Below are positions 35,401 through 47,349 of a stretch of 64,000 bases of DNA, piece after piece. The stretch's first letter is position 1. Each line of letters begins with the position of its first letter. Below the pieces are notes generated by a model. The model was not told where the DNA came from, did no database searches, and saw nothing but the letters and a program-made list of their open reading frames with translations. Position numbers and translations under genes: made by a program. Source of the DNA: Cliona cf. orientalis (taxonomy: Eukaryota > Porifera > Demospongiae > Clionaida > Clionaidae). The stretch spans positions 2,982,501-3,046,500 of the forward strand of contig OZ005698.1 in assembly GCA_963930775.1 (NCBI GenBank). The letters run 5' to 3'.

Positions 35401-35836
35401 CACCTGGAACCTGCAAGAGCCACTGCCACCATCATCAATACTAAGAGTATAATAATGTTATGATACAGTATAATATTTCCTTCCATATTATTATATTATT
35501 ATTATTATAGACAGAGATACAGGGAATAGTCAGCCTCGGAATAGTAGCCTTGTCACAGTGCTTGCAGTGGTGATAGTATGTGTCCTAGTGCCCTTAATGT
35601 CGATAACAGCTATTATGATAATATGTCTCTTATTCAAGAAGGGGAAAAGGAAGAAGCAGGTACCAGAAAATACATATGATTCAGTCTCACTGCCGCCAAG
35701 TGCTCTTCCCTCCCTCTCGGAGGCCACAAACCTTGATTATGATGAAGTTAAGACTGTTACTGACACTCAGTTTGAGCTCACAAAAAATGCAGCCTACAGC
35801 TCCTTTAAGCCACCATCAGCAGCTGAGACTAACTGA
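29971..35836 (+). CDS. Membrane-anchored Calx-beta repeat protein
   Basis: Exons: 29971-30034, 30110-30271, 30334-30471, 30561-30773, 30833-31051, 31104-31328, 33020-33486, 33556-33705, 33765-33995, 34063-34203, 34285-34491, 34547-34690, 34739-34987, 35051-35191, 35247-35446, 35511-35836; introns phase 1. Nominal length is about 1,090 residues. Signal peptide (start at 29971 or in-frame 29986), a Cys-rich N-terminal domain (AAGCCLGNPNAM...CFACV), then about seven Calx-beta domains, recognised by repeated GF-N-(x)T-V and IVNDD/IIDNDR/ILDDNG ends. One TM helix follows (VLAVVIVCVLVPLMSITAIM), then a cytoplasmic tail with YDSV, YDEV and YSSF. Calx-beta domains bind Ca2+ and build sponge aggregation factors, so Ca2+-dependent adhesion is the likely role. 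Exons 33020 (467 nt) and 35247 (200 nt) contain frame breaks, so the locus may be decaying or misassembled. Confidence 0.8.
31999..32975. repeat. Two tandem copies of repeat R4 in intron 6 of the Calx-beta gene
   Basis: Units at about 31999-32476 and 32541-32975 share GTGTAAATAGA, GGAAAGTCAAGAAGCT, GAAATCCA(T/C)ACAAT and CGCCATAAGGAATCATATAA. Both end in (CAGA)n plus CAGAACGACTAC-TGTAACC and a GCGCATGCGCC palindrome followed by AGGGTTAA. Related tails occur at about 27140-27256 and 36340-36400. Confidence 0.75.
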
Positions 35837-36586
35837 TTAATCTCCAGCTGACTTATGACTGAAGTTTGTGATATACTGCTTACTCACTTGAAAATATTCA
35901 ATGAAATAGAAGTAGCTAGTCTGTCTAGACTCTAACTTTGATAGAATAAAAATAACTTAGTAAGCTTGCATGCAAACCGAATTTATAATATTTGAATTAT
36001 AGTTTGCCCCTAACTGCACAAGAGGCCTTGATCGTTGTTTAATTACCTCATGGATTATCTCATAATAACCACACCAGTGACACCATACCGGTAATTTTCA
36101 TCGTAATTCCCAAATAATCAACTGAAAAGTTCATTGCTATTAGCCATCCACATCAGCAGCTAGTCAACCCATCTATTATTAAATTATTCCACTAACATTG
36201 AAAATGTTTAGTCTGTGACCTTGACGCAGATTTTGTTCCATATTCTATCTGTCCATCTCCCTGTGTTCACTGGTAAGAGACGTTAGGTAGAGCAAGGAGA
36301 AGAAAGTACACAATGACATTCGATGTACACAGTGGCAGTAACAGACACACTCACATGCAGAACGATCATTGTATCCCTCGCGCATGCACCAGGAGTTAAT
36401 AAACAATTATTATTAATTTTAATAGCTGATTATTATGGAAATAAAAATACACAGCATGTGCACTCCAAAAAGTTGTAACTAGCTACAATGATAATTTTAT
36501 GCACAACTATTATTTTTGCATGGTAATAGTGAATCACGGATTGTTATTAATTTATCTTTTCAGTCACCTTGTGCTGTAGTGCTTGG
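35837..36586. other. Convergent 3' spacer between the Calx-beta and Ig/FN3 receptor genes
   Basis: Contains an AATAAA at about 35945 usable by the Calx-beta gene, and a worn R4 tail at about 36340-36400. No gene. Confidence 0.5.
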
Positions 36587-38942
36587 TTAAGTTGAAAGAG
36601 TCTCATCAGCAGCAAGTTCATTAGTGTTGCCATGGATACTGGTGGTTGCCACGGGGACATAAGCTGGGCACTGGGTGAACTCATAGTCTCCAGTTGATGG
36701 TAATGGCTGCATCTGCACTGCCTCAACTTCTGGTTTTGGCTTATCCAGGGATGAAATTTTCATATTATCCTGATTGTAGTTGTCCAGTATCTCATACTCA
36801 TGATCAGTAGTTTCAATAGTCTCATAAACTTCTCTCTCTTTGTTAGTGGGAGACAGATCACTTAACATCACACTCCCTGCAGCTGGGGCTTCGTATGGCA
36901 AGGGCCTGTGTAAGACAGTAGACTAAGTATTAAACATAATAAGAAATTGGCTTAATTAATGAATTTACTTTTGATTTGGATTGAATCCAGCTCTTCGGCT
37001 TCTGAGTACCAGGGCAACAATAACTATAACGGCTGTTGTTGCTGCAATGATTAGCACGATCACGACAGCTACCACTCCACCTATGATGGTGTCAGAGGCT
37101 GAGCTAGTTTGATCTGGAAGAGCTGCTGCTGTTTGTGGTGGTGGATTGGCATTTACAGGACCCATGGGAGCTGGAAAAAATTTGTAAAATCTGATAGATT
37201 GATGCATGATCCATTACCCAGTTAATAAGTTGGCCATGTTAGAATAAAGATTAGGGGGGAGACCCAGATAACAAAGATAGACTAGCTGTGCACTCTCTCA
37301 CAATTAGCTACCTGACATCCCAGCTACTGTTGAGGTTTTAACCGTGACATTGTACTCAGCTCCTGATTGCAGTCCTGAAATAATGACTCGATTCTGTGAC
37401 CATGGAACAATTATAGTTCCTCCTAATTCACTCTGCCTCTTCCTAGAGTCAATGATGATGGTGTATGTAACAATGTAGCTAGCCAATCCCTTCAGTTCCA
37501 CCAAAGTGAATTTTGTCCAGCTCACTCCAATAGATGTGGGATTAAATCTCACAACTACAACATTCTCTGGTGGAGGTGGCGCTGAAAATGAGAAAAAAAT
37601 CACATGATAATAATATATTATGATCTTTATACATGAGTTGCTCCACTTTACTAGTCTCATTCCCATGCAGGCTCCATTGAAAGTGACGGAACCTGCGGAT
37701 GAGGCTATAGCACTTTACCTCCTTCTTGTGTGAAGCAGTAGGTTTGGTTTTCTTCCCCACATCCAGCCAGATTGAGGGCCTTCACTGAGATACTGTAGGG
37801 TACTTCAGCAGCTGTAAATGTACAACAATAATAGGCAGTCTATTTTAATACAACAGCTGTATATAGCTACCAAGTCCAGTGAGAGTCGCCTCTCTTCTAT
37901 CAACAGACTCATCATATACACCAGACTGGATAACTTCCCTGGTGCCTGGTCTGTGCTCTAGTCTGCTCACGATGACTTGATAGTTGACCACTTCACTGCT
38001 CAGCAGGGTAGGCAGATCCCAGGAGATGGAAAGCTCTGACGGTGAAGAACTCATAGAACAAGCCAAGTTCCTAACTTCACCAGGTACTAAAGTTAATGAT
38101 GAAGTTTCGTACTATAAGATGCATAGTATAGGTACTCACAGTCAATATTAGCTTGCACTTTATCTGTACCAAATGTATAATTGTCAATTTGAGCCTGTGG
38201 GATGTTCACTATAGAATGACAAGTGTACTGGCCTCTGTTGTTAGCAGTAACATCACTGAAAATGAGCTCTCTAGTTTGAGGATTCATTCTTGGATTACTG
38301 GACTCCACAGTAGGCACTTCAGAGCCATCAGGGGCAATCCAGATGATGGTGGGTGGAGAGAAGAGATTCTCCACTTGAGTAGCAGTGCAATTGAGGGTCA
38401 TGACCTCCCCACATCCATCCAATTGACGACGAGATACAATGGAAATAGTAGGGGGTCGGGAGGGAAGAGCTAAAGGTGGAAGCAAACATAAGCAATCAGG
38501 GTTTCATCCAGAAAAAAATTTTTGGGGGAGAAGTGGGCGTGGCAGTTTCACGCACCGTGACCCCTGCCCCAATTAAGAATTGATATCAATTCAGGGGCTG
38601 ATCCAGAGAAGGTGGATAGGGTGGCTAGCCACCCCCCTTCACTAATTATTTTATGCAACGTAGTATAGGAGATGTCCACCATTATTAACCAGCCACCCCC
38701 TTTGCACCAGTATGGTTTACAATGGGTAGCCACCCTATCAGCCACCTTCCACACAAATTTTCTGGATCAGCGCCTGCAATTAATGATTGTATTTTCTGAT
38801 GTCACTGAGGTATTGCATAGTTTTATCTAGTGCTCTTAAATAATTGAGTCATGAAGTAGGAGACTATACTGATCACTTGCAATGCCAATGCGACGCAAAA
38901 ATGTACACGCTCCCCTTCCCACACCATGCACCTCTCTCTCTT

Positions 38943-39009
<67 letters not shown>

Positions 39010-42000
39010 CTTTTCCTCCTTTCTTCTTTCTCTTTTTCTCTTTGGGGGGGGGGGGGGGGGGGGGGGGGGAAGCTTCCCCCCCCCACCCCCCCCGGATGAA
39101 ACCCTGGCAATGAAGTACTAGCATGCAAAAAGTTACACTAATTAACGCACGTAGCTATGTACCACATTAGCTTACGTGCAACTGCCAAGTTGTAACTATC
39201 TAGGCCACTGTATTCAATAATGTGTGGGGAGTTGTCTGAGGAACGAATAGTGTAAGCCAAAGTATACTCTCCTGAACTATCAGTGGCCACAGGTAGCAAT
39301 GATAGCAAAATCTGAGTTGTAGTCACTAATGAGGAAGTACCACCAGACCATGTCCCTGAAACTGTGACGTCAGTGTCCACATTTGAATTCTGCTGAATCC
39401 TTCCCATGATGATCAAGTTCGTTCCATTGTAGGCAGTGGGATGAGGAAGGACTGAAAACACAGGACGCGGAACTGCACAGTCATTTTGATTTTGTTTTAA
39501 TTGCAGCTCAACTTTGAGTGTTTTACACTGACAACTTACTTTGAACTTGGACAGTTTGACTGGCAGTCCGACTCAGAGAATTGAGTCCTTGTATATCTAT
39601 AGTAGCTCTGCACATATAAACACCTGCTTGGGATGTACGTATGCGATTGAAAGCCAGTATCCTAGTGGTAGTGCCTTGGATCCCCAACTGGTCACCCACA
39701 GTTGTATCAATGATATTATTTCTAGGGAATTCCCACACTAAGGTTGGTCTTTCTACAAGGTACTCGTCAAAAGCAGCAGTACAGGTTATGGTATCCTGGC
39801 CACCAGCTTCTACAGATATTCCTTGGATAGGTGAGACAGAAACTGTAGGAGCTTGGAGAGCTACGGGGAAAAGGCATTTTAGCGATATTGAAATTATCAA
39901 CCTAACTTCTTAATACACTTACGACCAACACTGATAGACTCCAAGCCTGAGGTAAAGTCACTAGTAACCACATTTGGCACAGATAGTGGAGATGTTGTGT
40001 AGGCTGAACAGTTGTATGCACCAGTATCAGCTTCAAGAAGATAACTGAATGTCACAGTAGTCTCAAAAGTGTTTCCTCCAACTGATACCGTCCGTGGGGA
40101 AACACTGACTCGATCAGAGTCTGATAATCCATTACCCATGATGCTGCTCTCCACTATGATATCTGTATCCACTCCAGTTGTGTTAGGGGTAATGCTACAA
40201 GTGAGAGAGAAGGAGGTACCAGCATTGAGGGTTGTATTGCGACTGCGACGAAAAGTCAAAGATGAAATGGGAGCAGGCACTGTGTGGCCAAGGAATTGCT
40301 AAATCACTCATATACATATACATATATAAACTGAGTGCTCACATTTCACTTGAATGGGGAAGATCACATGTTCAGGATGGTTCATAACTATTCCAGGTAT
40401 GGTCTGAAGAGATTTACAAGTGTAGACTCCAGCTTGAGAGGTGTAGAGGATGTTGAAAACCAGTCTGCTGATGAGGTGAACATCAGTGGTAGGACCATCA
40501 AAAGAAATGGTGAAGTTTTCTCCACTTCTAATGATATTGCCCCTTGGATCAAGCCAATGTACTGCTAAAGTGGATGTAGATGAAAGATCAGGCTCCCTGC
40601 TGGTGTTGCATATCATTATATAGCCGGAGAATCCAGCTGTGGAGATACCTTCAGAAGTAACAGTAACAAATTGAGTTGGAAAATCTGTATAGAGAAATGT
40701 ATACACATCAAAGAATACTATTATTATTATCATAATAATATTACTAAAAACATTAATAGTTCGCGATATAGATGTGGTAGCAGTAGAAATAAACGTAGTG
40801 CCTTGAGGAATTACAGTAACATCACACTCGTATGTTCCAGCATCAGTGACATTCAAGGGATTGAATCTGAGAGTGATGTCATATGGAGGTGAGCTCACTG
40901 GAGGGTTAACAATGGTTATTCTCCCATTTTCATCTCCATCCATCAGCTCTGTCCCATTCCTATTCCAGATTCCCCGTACTGTGACTGGAGTATCCACCAC
41001 ATCACCTAGAGTGATGCTACAGGTGAAGATGAGATCCAGACCTTGGAAGAAACTGGTGTTCTGTGGCGATCCAGAGATGATGGGCGGTGGAGGGATAACT
41101 GCATATGAGAAAAATAATGTAAGTGTATACGACAACAGTGCAACTGACATTGAATAGAAACATTAGTTGTGCTATTTCCAAAGACATCGACTCCAGCCTC
41201 TGGGATGGAGAGTCTGGCAGTGCAGGTGTATCTCCCAGCATGACTGGTCCGCAGAGAGGGGAAGGAGAGGAGATGAGGTGTCGACGTAACATCACTTGAT
41301 AGACTAGCATCTTCCCTAGTCCAAGTCAGCACAGGGGTGCCTCTGATTCCTTCTTGTATGGATGCTGAGCAGTTCAGTGAGAGAAGCTGTCCAGCTGTCT
41401 CAAAGTGATTGAAAGGATCGATGCTCACAGTAGGAGGGAAGGGAACTGCAATAAAATTTAATGTTTAATACACAAAAATTATTAAATTTGCACACATGCA
41501 TAATAACAATGTCATTATCACTCACGAATAACTACAACAGGCATTACTCCTTCTCCCATTTCACTTGCAGTGATGAAGCTTGGCACGTCAATAGGAGGTC
41601 TTGCTCTAGCTTGGCAGGTGAAGGTAGTGTTATCAGCTATGCTCAGAGGGTCTAAGGTGAGGGTGCTTGTGAATGATGGTCTGAAGCCAGTTACTGAAAA
41701 GATGGTTATTCTAGCATCATCATTGGATAAACGTGTGCTTCCTCTCAGCCAAGTGATGTCCATATCGGATATGGCTATATCAGTATCGGTGGCAGAGTTG
41801 ATGGAGATGGCACAGGTGAGAGTGAGAGGAGCTATACGACCAGCAAAGAGTGGACCAGGGGGAACACTGATGACCACATCAGGAGTAGAGACTGCATGGG
41901 AAAATATTATCACACTACTACTCGGGGAGTAGCTATGTATAATGAACAAAATTATGTACATGATTGAGGCCTTACTTTGGATTTTAAGTTCTTCTGTAGT

Positions 42001-45000
42001 AGAACGCATCAATGCTGTATCAAGAGCTGGAGAGATCAAAGTACCACTGCACACAAAACTGCCTTCATGAGATGTCCGTAGCAGTTCAAAGGTCAGAGTA
42101 GAAGTGACCGTCATGTCTTCTGTGGTATTAGATACAGTGATTCCGTTTCCATTGGTGACAGCCACTCCCCGGGTATAAGTCCAAGTGGCAGTTGGAGAGT
42201 TAAGAAAAGCATTTACTGTCTTGGAAACAGTACAGGTCAGGCTAAAGACCATCCCAGCACGGGCAGTGCCTAAACTAGACACACTGGCAGTGAGGGAATT
42301 AGCTGGAACTGAAATAAAAAATAATATGTGAAGTAATCATATGAAGGAGCAAGGAGAACTGGGAGGACCTGGTGCATAGAAACATGATTATCATGATAGA
42401 CACCACTGTCATCTTACCAACAACATTCACAGTAAAATTTTGCACTGCTGTTACTGTCATTCCATCTTCTCCATCTCTAGTCACCCTGCACATATAGACT
42501 TGGGCATGAATGCTGTCGTTGACTGGAGAGAACACTAGATCCAGCTCCTGGATGCCAGTGAAAGCAACACTCTCCACCACCATCCCATCTCTCAGCCATT
42601 CTATCATTGATGATGGAGCATCACTCTTGCATGTAGCAGTTATTGATTCACCAACACTGAATTGATCTCCAAGTATAAACACACCTACATTATTATTATG
42701 TATGATAGACATACCAATGGTATCACAAAATAGTGCCAATTAACCGTTTAGCTCCAAACTTTCTTGAACTGGAACTGTGACTCTAGCATTACTGACCTCA
42801 CAGGTAAAGATTTCACCCACAAAGAGAGTAAGATTATCATTGAAAAGAACACTCTGATATGTAGCTTCTATAGGATCTATCAATCTCTGGCTTTGCTCAA
42901 AGAGAGAGAGGTCCACTGGGATACCATTCTTCCTCCAAGTGACGGTGGTAGGAGGACCACCAGTGGAGGTACAGGTAAGGGTGGTCGAGTTCCTGTCAAA
43001 AAGGAGAGATATGATGGAGAGAGAACCTGCAAAATAATATAATTTTATCAACAGCCTAAGACTATAACAGTTGTAGTAGCTAATGTACGTATTTATCTCA
43101 CCCTCTTGCTGAGAATATATTCCGACATAGATGTTCTGGTTGATTCCATTAGTGTCAGGTATCTCACAGCGATACATTCCACTTGGAGCCACATTAAAAT
43201 TGAATCGATCACGGTGCAAGCTCACAGCACTGGAAACTCGACTTTTGATGAATGGTGAACTACCAGAATCTGTAAGTGATCTACCATCAGGTAGGTACCA
43301 TTCCCTGGTCACACTGGCTGCATTAGGTGTCTCACTGTCACTACAACACTCCAAGCTAGTAGTCAGGCAGTACAGAGCTGACATAAAAAAATTGCTGCCA
43401 ATATCAGTCACAGTCACAATACTATTGTTCAGATAAAGCTGACCCTTCAGAAGAAACCCAAGGCCTAAGGAAGAAATATAATATTGCTTACATAATTATC
43501 ATTAAATTTTATACCCTGTGGGGTAGTAGTGCTGGCTGTGTAAAAAACTGGTGAGCCACGCACATCAATGGTAGGATTTGAAGCTTGCACCTCAAATGTG
43601 TAGCTAGTTCGAGGTGGCAGGCCAGTAATACTGAGCATCCTATCTGTATCTTCAGTACCAGGAAGCGTCCGAGCAATAGCTAGCATAGTAGGAATCGGAG
43701 CTCAAATTGGGATAATAGACAATTCTATAGCCATCAGTGCGTCCATTGCGCTCTTGACAGTCAACACAATCCCAGCGGATGGTGATGCTAGTGACATTCA
43801 CAGAACTGGCAGTAAGAGACTGCACTAATCCAGGGACTGAAAATAGAGACAATGTAAATTTATTATTAATAAAATTAATAGCAGAAACACATGATATAAA
43901 TAGCTAGTAAAATGCAATAGGTAGCGATTCTGGACGATCGACCTAGGCACATAAAAGCCGTTATAACTCAGCACCAGAGGGGATTGACAACAAAAACAAG
44001 ATAGCTTAGGAAATTCTCTTTCATTTAAGCCTCGAAACAAGCAAATCGGTTGAGTACACGCCTTGCAGATTTAATTTTTAGCTCTATGGAAAAATGTATG
44101 GAAAAACAATAATCGCGGCACATAAATCGGGCACACTTCAACCTTTCAACAAAAAACACATATCCTCACAGAGTGGAAGCTATTGACACCTTCACCATAT
44201 AAATTGCTATTGCCACCAGTTTGCACCATCGAGCCGAAAAATTAGGCGGAATCGCTACAATAGGTACCTGCTTCAGTGGTAGTGGTCATGGTAGGCTGTG
44301 ATGGTACACTCCTTGTCACACTGTTGACGGCTGTTAGTGTGATTCGAAACACACTATCCTCCTCTACTGATGTTGAGGCACTGTTATTCAAAGTGTGTCT
44401 CCTCAGAGTGCCATTGTGCACTGATACAGTGACTGGAGGGTATGGTCTACCACCCTCACGTTCACACTCTTCAATAAAATAACGGTAGTTGATCTCATAT
44501 CTGTCCACAGCATCAGCTCCCTCTGGCTGCTCCCAGGTCAAAGTGATGGGGGTAGGTGTGGCAGTTGCCCTCAGGTTAGTGGGAGGAGGGAGGGGGGCTG
44601 TGGTAAAAACATTATGCATAATAATATTATTTTTAAACTTGATACAGGGATGCAGTGAGGTAGCTACACACCAACAGTGATGTTAATTGATCCGGAAGTT
44701 GTTCCACCAGAAACAATGCTAGCTTGGCAGACGTAGTTACCAGTTGTAGCTACCCTAACAGAGACAGTGCTGATGTATGTTATAATGTTCAGCATCACAG
44801 CAGGTACTGGGCTAACTGGCACATAATAATAATATGGTCCAGTCCATTCTGTGTTCACTGTCACTGGAACATCCACTGCTGGACTCAATTTTACAGTGCA
44901 AGTTAGAGTAACAGTAGAACCTGCAATCACACGCAGCGGAGCAAAGACAATCACACCAGTAGGAGCTGGAACTGAAGGAAGGAGAAAATATTACAACAAA

Positions 45001-47349
45001 GACCCCATAAATAATTAAAGAAATCTTACAATTTACTTCCACTACATCACTATTCTCCACCACCAGACTCCCCACAGTGGCTCGGCATGTGTAGTTACCA
45101 GCATGAGATGCCAGTAAGGGAGAGAACGGAAGTTGACTGGTATTAGTGAGCTGAGTTCCATTGCTATTAAACCACTGATAAGTTGCTGGATCAGTTGTTT
45201 CAGTGACAGAGCAGTCCAGAAAGTAGCTCTGACCAGCAGTCAGGGAACCATTGGAGGTGATCACAACACCGATTGAAACTATATACAGGTATTAAAGTTT
45301 TACTAGATGATATTGTTATTTAGACTGTTTTAATTAATTTTACTGTTTGCACAGAGAGGTTGAATATCTCCAGCAGCATTGAGTATTTCACAGCAGAACA
45401 GTCCAGTTGGCATCATGACACTAGCATTTCGATTTAGGTTGACTGTTCCATCATCGTACCCTCTGTTTTTGTAGAAACTCAGAGCAGTTGATGGTCCTGG
45501 AATCATTGTCCTATTAGGAGTGTACATGTACCACTCCCCTGCTCGGATGGAAAGTGTCCTACAGCATGGCATTCTGTCAGTGATACACTGGAGCCCGTCA
45601 TTTAAATCAGTATCAGGACTAGTCTCCTCAATCTCAGTGATCTGGATGGCACTATTGTTAGCATAGATCACTCCCTTTAGAGAGAGGTAGACACCTGCAC
45701 ACATGTATACAATGTTAATTATAACTTACAGCACCTCCCATATTCATTTAGATATGTCTCATAGTAATAATATGATATGTGAGCATGCATGCTAATCACT
45801 ACATGTGTACTTGCATGCAGCTTGAGTAGAAAGTGCATAATTTGCATGAGAGCACTATAATATTACCAGTATAATATTGCCAAGACTGCTATATATAGAG
45901 CTAGTAATATTTGCGTGGATAATGACAACAATGGTGATGACAAAACTTGATTATTTTACCCCTGACACATAATGGATGTAGGACAAAATAATATTATTAA
46001 TATTAAGTATTCTATCGACCTATATTGAAGTATGCATGATAAAAACATAATATTATTGCATTATTAATTTACAGCCTACCAGTTCCAATAGTGATGCTAT
46101 CCATTCCACCACTGATAATTATCAAGTTTGATTCAACATTGGCCATGCATGTGTACTCTCCTGATTGATTCCTCCCAAATGACCTGATCATGGCTGTACT
46201 AGTGTATCTGGTTGCATTTTCCATCACTGACGTCGACCTAGTAACAGGAATGATTGCTACCCCAGCAGGTCCTGAAAACTGAGCAGTCATGGCCACTCGA
46301 ACATCCACCAATGGACTCAAATCCATGGTACAGGTCAGAGTAACAGCTGATCCAACTGGGCGAATGGGGCTCACAGGAGTACTCATAATCACTACTACTG
46401 GATTTGGCACTGGAGGAAAAGGATATTAATACATAATTCATCAGCATTTTAACAGAGGCAATAATTATCTCTCCATTTAATCTGCAAAGAATGATGCAAC
46501 TAAACACTCACTTTGAATGGTTACCATCACTTTTGCAGTCTCCTCTATACTATTCAGTGTTGCTCTGCATGTGTATATCCCAGCAGCAGAAGCAGTCAGT
46601 GGGTTAAAAGTCAGTGTGCTCATACTACCATTAGTAGACATAATTTCATTGTCCATTGGATCCAGCCAAGTGATATTTGGCTGATCAGTTAATGCAGTAG
46701 TGGTCCTAGTAGAACACACTAGACTGTAGCCATCACCAATAGTGTTATTACCAGTAGGAGTAATGGTGACAAGTAAGTCAACTGTATAACATAGCTAATC
46801 GGTAGGCTGGAATGGAAAATTTTTGTACTCACCAATGTTTATGTACAGATCAGCCGGTGACCCATTGACTTGAGGAATATTACAACGAAACTGTCCAATA
46901 ATCGTACCAGTAGATCTGCGGTTTAGGAGAATATGCCGAGATCCCCTGGTTCTGTAGTAGCCATTTGTAGTAGTACCATGAAGAAGCATTCTATCACCAT
47001 TGGGCATGTAAAATTGTCCAGCACGTATTTCAATACAACAAGTATTGCTGTCAGTGGTACACTGTAGTGCATCTGCTCCTTCTCTAATGTCAATCCTCAG
47101 CACTGTGGAGCCATTAGGGTAGGCTGCTCCATTGAGGTAGAAGCCAAGAGTTCCAGCTGAGGTAGATAAAACAGGTACAATATGATAGTTATTTACTTGT
47201 CATGGATTAGAGAGCACTGATATTGTAAGTATTAGCTATAAGAGAGCTTGTATATGATTCAGTTGCAAAGTTACCTCACCTTGTGCATTAGTCATATTAA
47301 CAGTGATACACAGCAATACTGCTGTCATGAATACAATAAAGTCCTCCAT
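36587..47349 (-). CDS. Large V-like/Ig/FN3 receptor with cytoplasmic ITAM
   Basis: 26 exons (5' to 3'): 47349-47280, 47156-46833, 46781-46512, 46409-46080, 45694-45344, 45278-45030, 44971-44672, 44597-44268, 43836-43515, 43464-43102, 43026-42745, 42684-42418, 42308-41976, 41891-41526, 41445-41149, 41098-40745, 40684-40343, 40279-39923, 39860-39540, 39451-39176, 38469-38140, 38086-37871, 37811-37719, 37581-37312, 37170-36969, 36905-36587. Nominal length is about 2,510 residues. Order: signal peptide; V-like, Ig, Ig; V-like, Ig, Ig, FN3, FN3; V-like, about 11 Ig, FN3, FN3; TM (VVAVVIVLIIAATTAVIVIV); tail. The tail carries YETIETTDHEYEIL, a YxxI-x6-YxxL ITAM. Introns are phase 1 except the last (phase 2). 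Exon 43515 is 322 nt, one base over frame. Whether it is one gene or two fused models is open, but only one signal peptide and one TM are seen. Confidence 0.8.
38497..39106. mobile_element. Repeat R3, copy 2, with CT and poly-G microsatellites
   Basis: CAGGGTTTCATCC ... GGATGAAACCCTG ends, flanked by GCAAT at 38492-38496 and 39107-39111. Lies in an intron of the Ig/FN3 receptor. Contains a (CT)n tract at about 38935-39010, poly-G at about 39043-39068, and a nested element at 38592-38776. Confidence 0.85.
38592..38776. mobile_element. 185-bp MITE nested in R3
   Basis: CAGGGGCTGATCC ... GGATCAGCGCCTG ends, flanked by CAATT at 38587-38591 and 38777-38781. The R3 copy at 25357 continues without it. 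Like R3 itself it has CAGGG ends and a 5-bp target duplication, suggesting a hAT-like source. Confidence 0.8.

Noticed and set aside
38823-39128. Arg/Glu- and Gly/Pro-repeat ORFs on both strands
   Set aside because: Product of CT and poly-G tracts inside repeat R3, in an intron of the receptor gene.
43102-43464. Separate gene starting at the third V-like domain of the minus-strand receptor
   Set aside because: No signal peptide or promoter-like start; the exon has an acceptor in the phase (1) that continues the upstream FN3 exon. Two genes remain possible.
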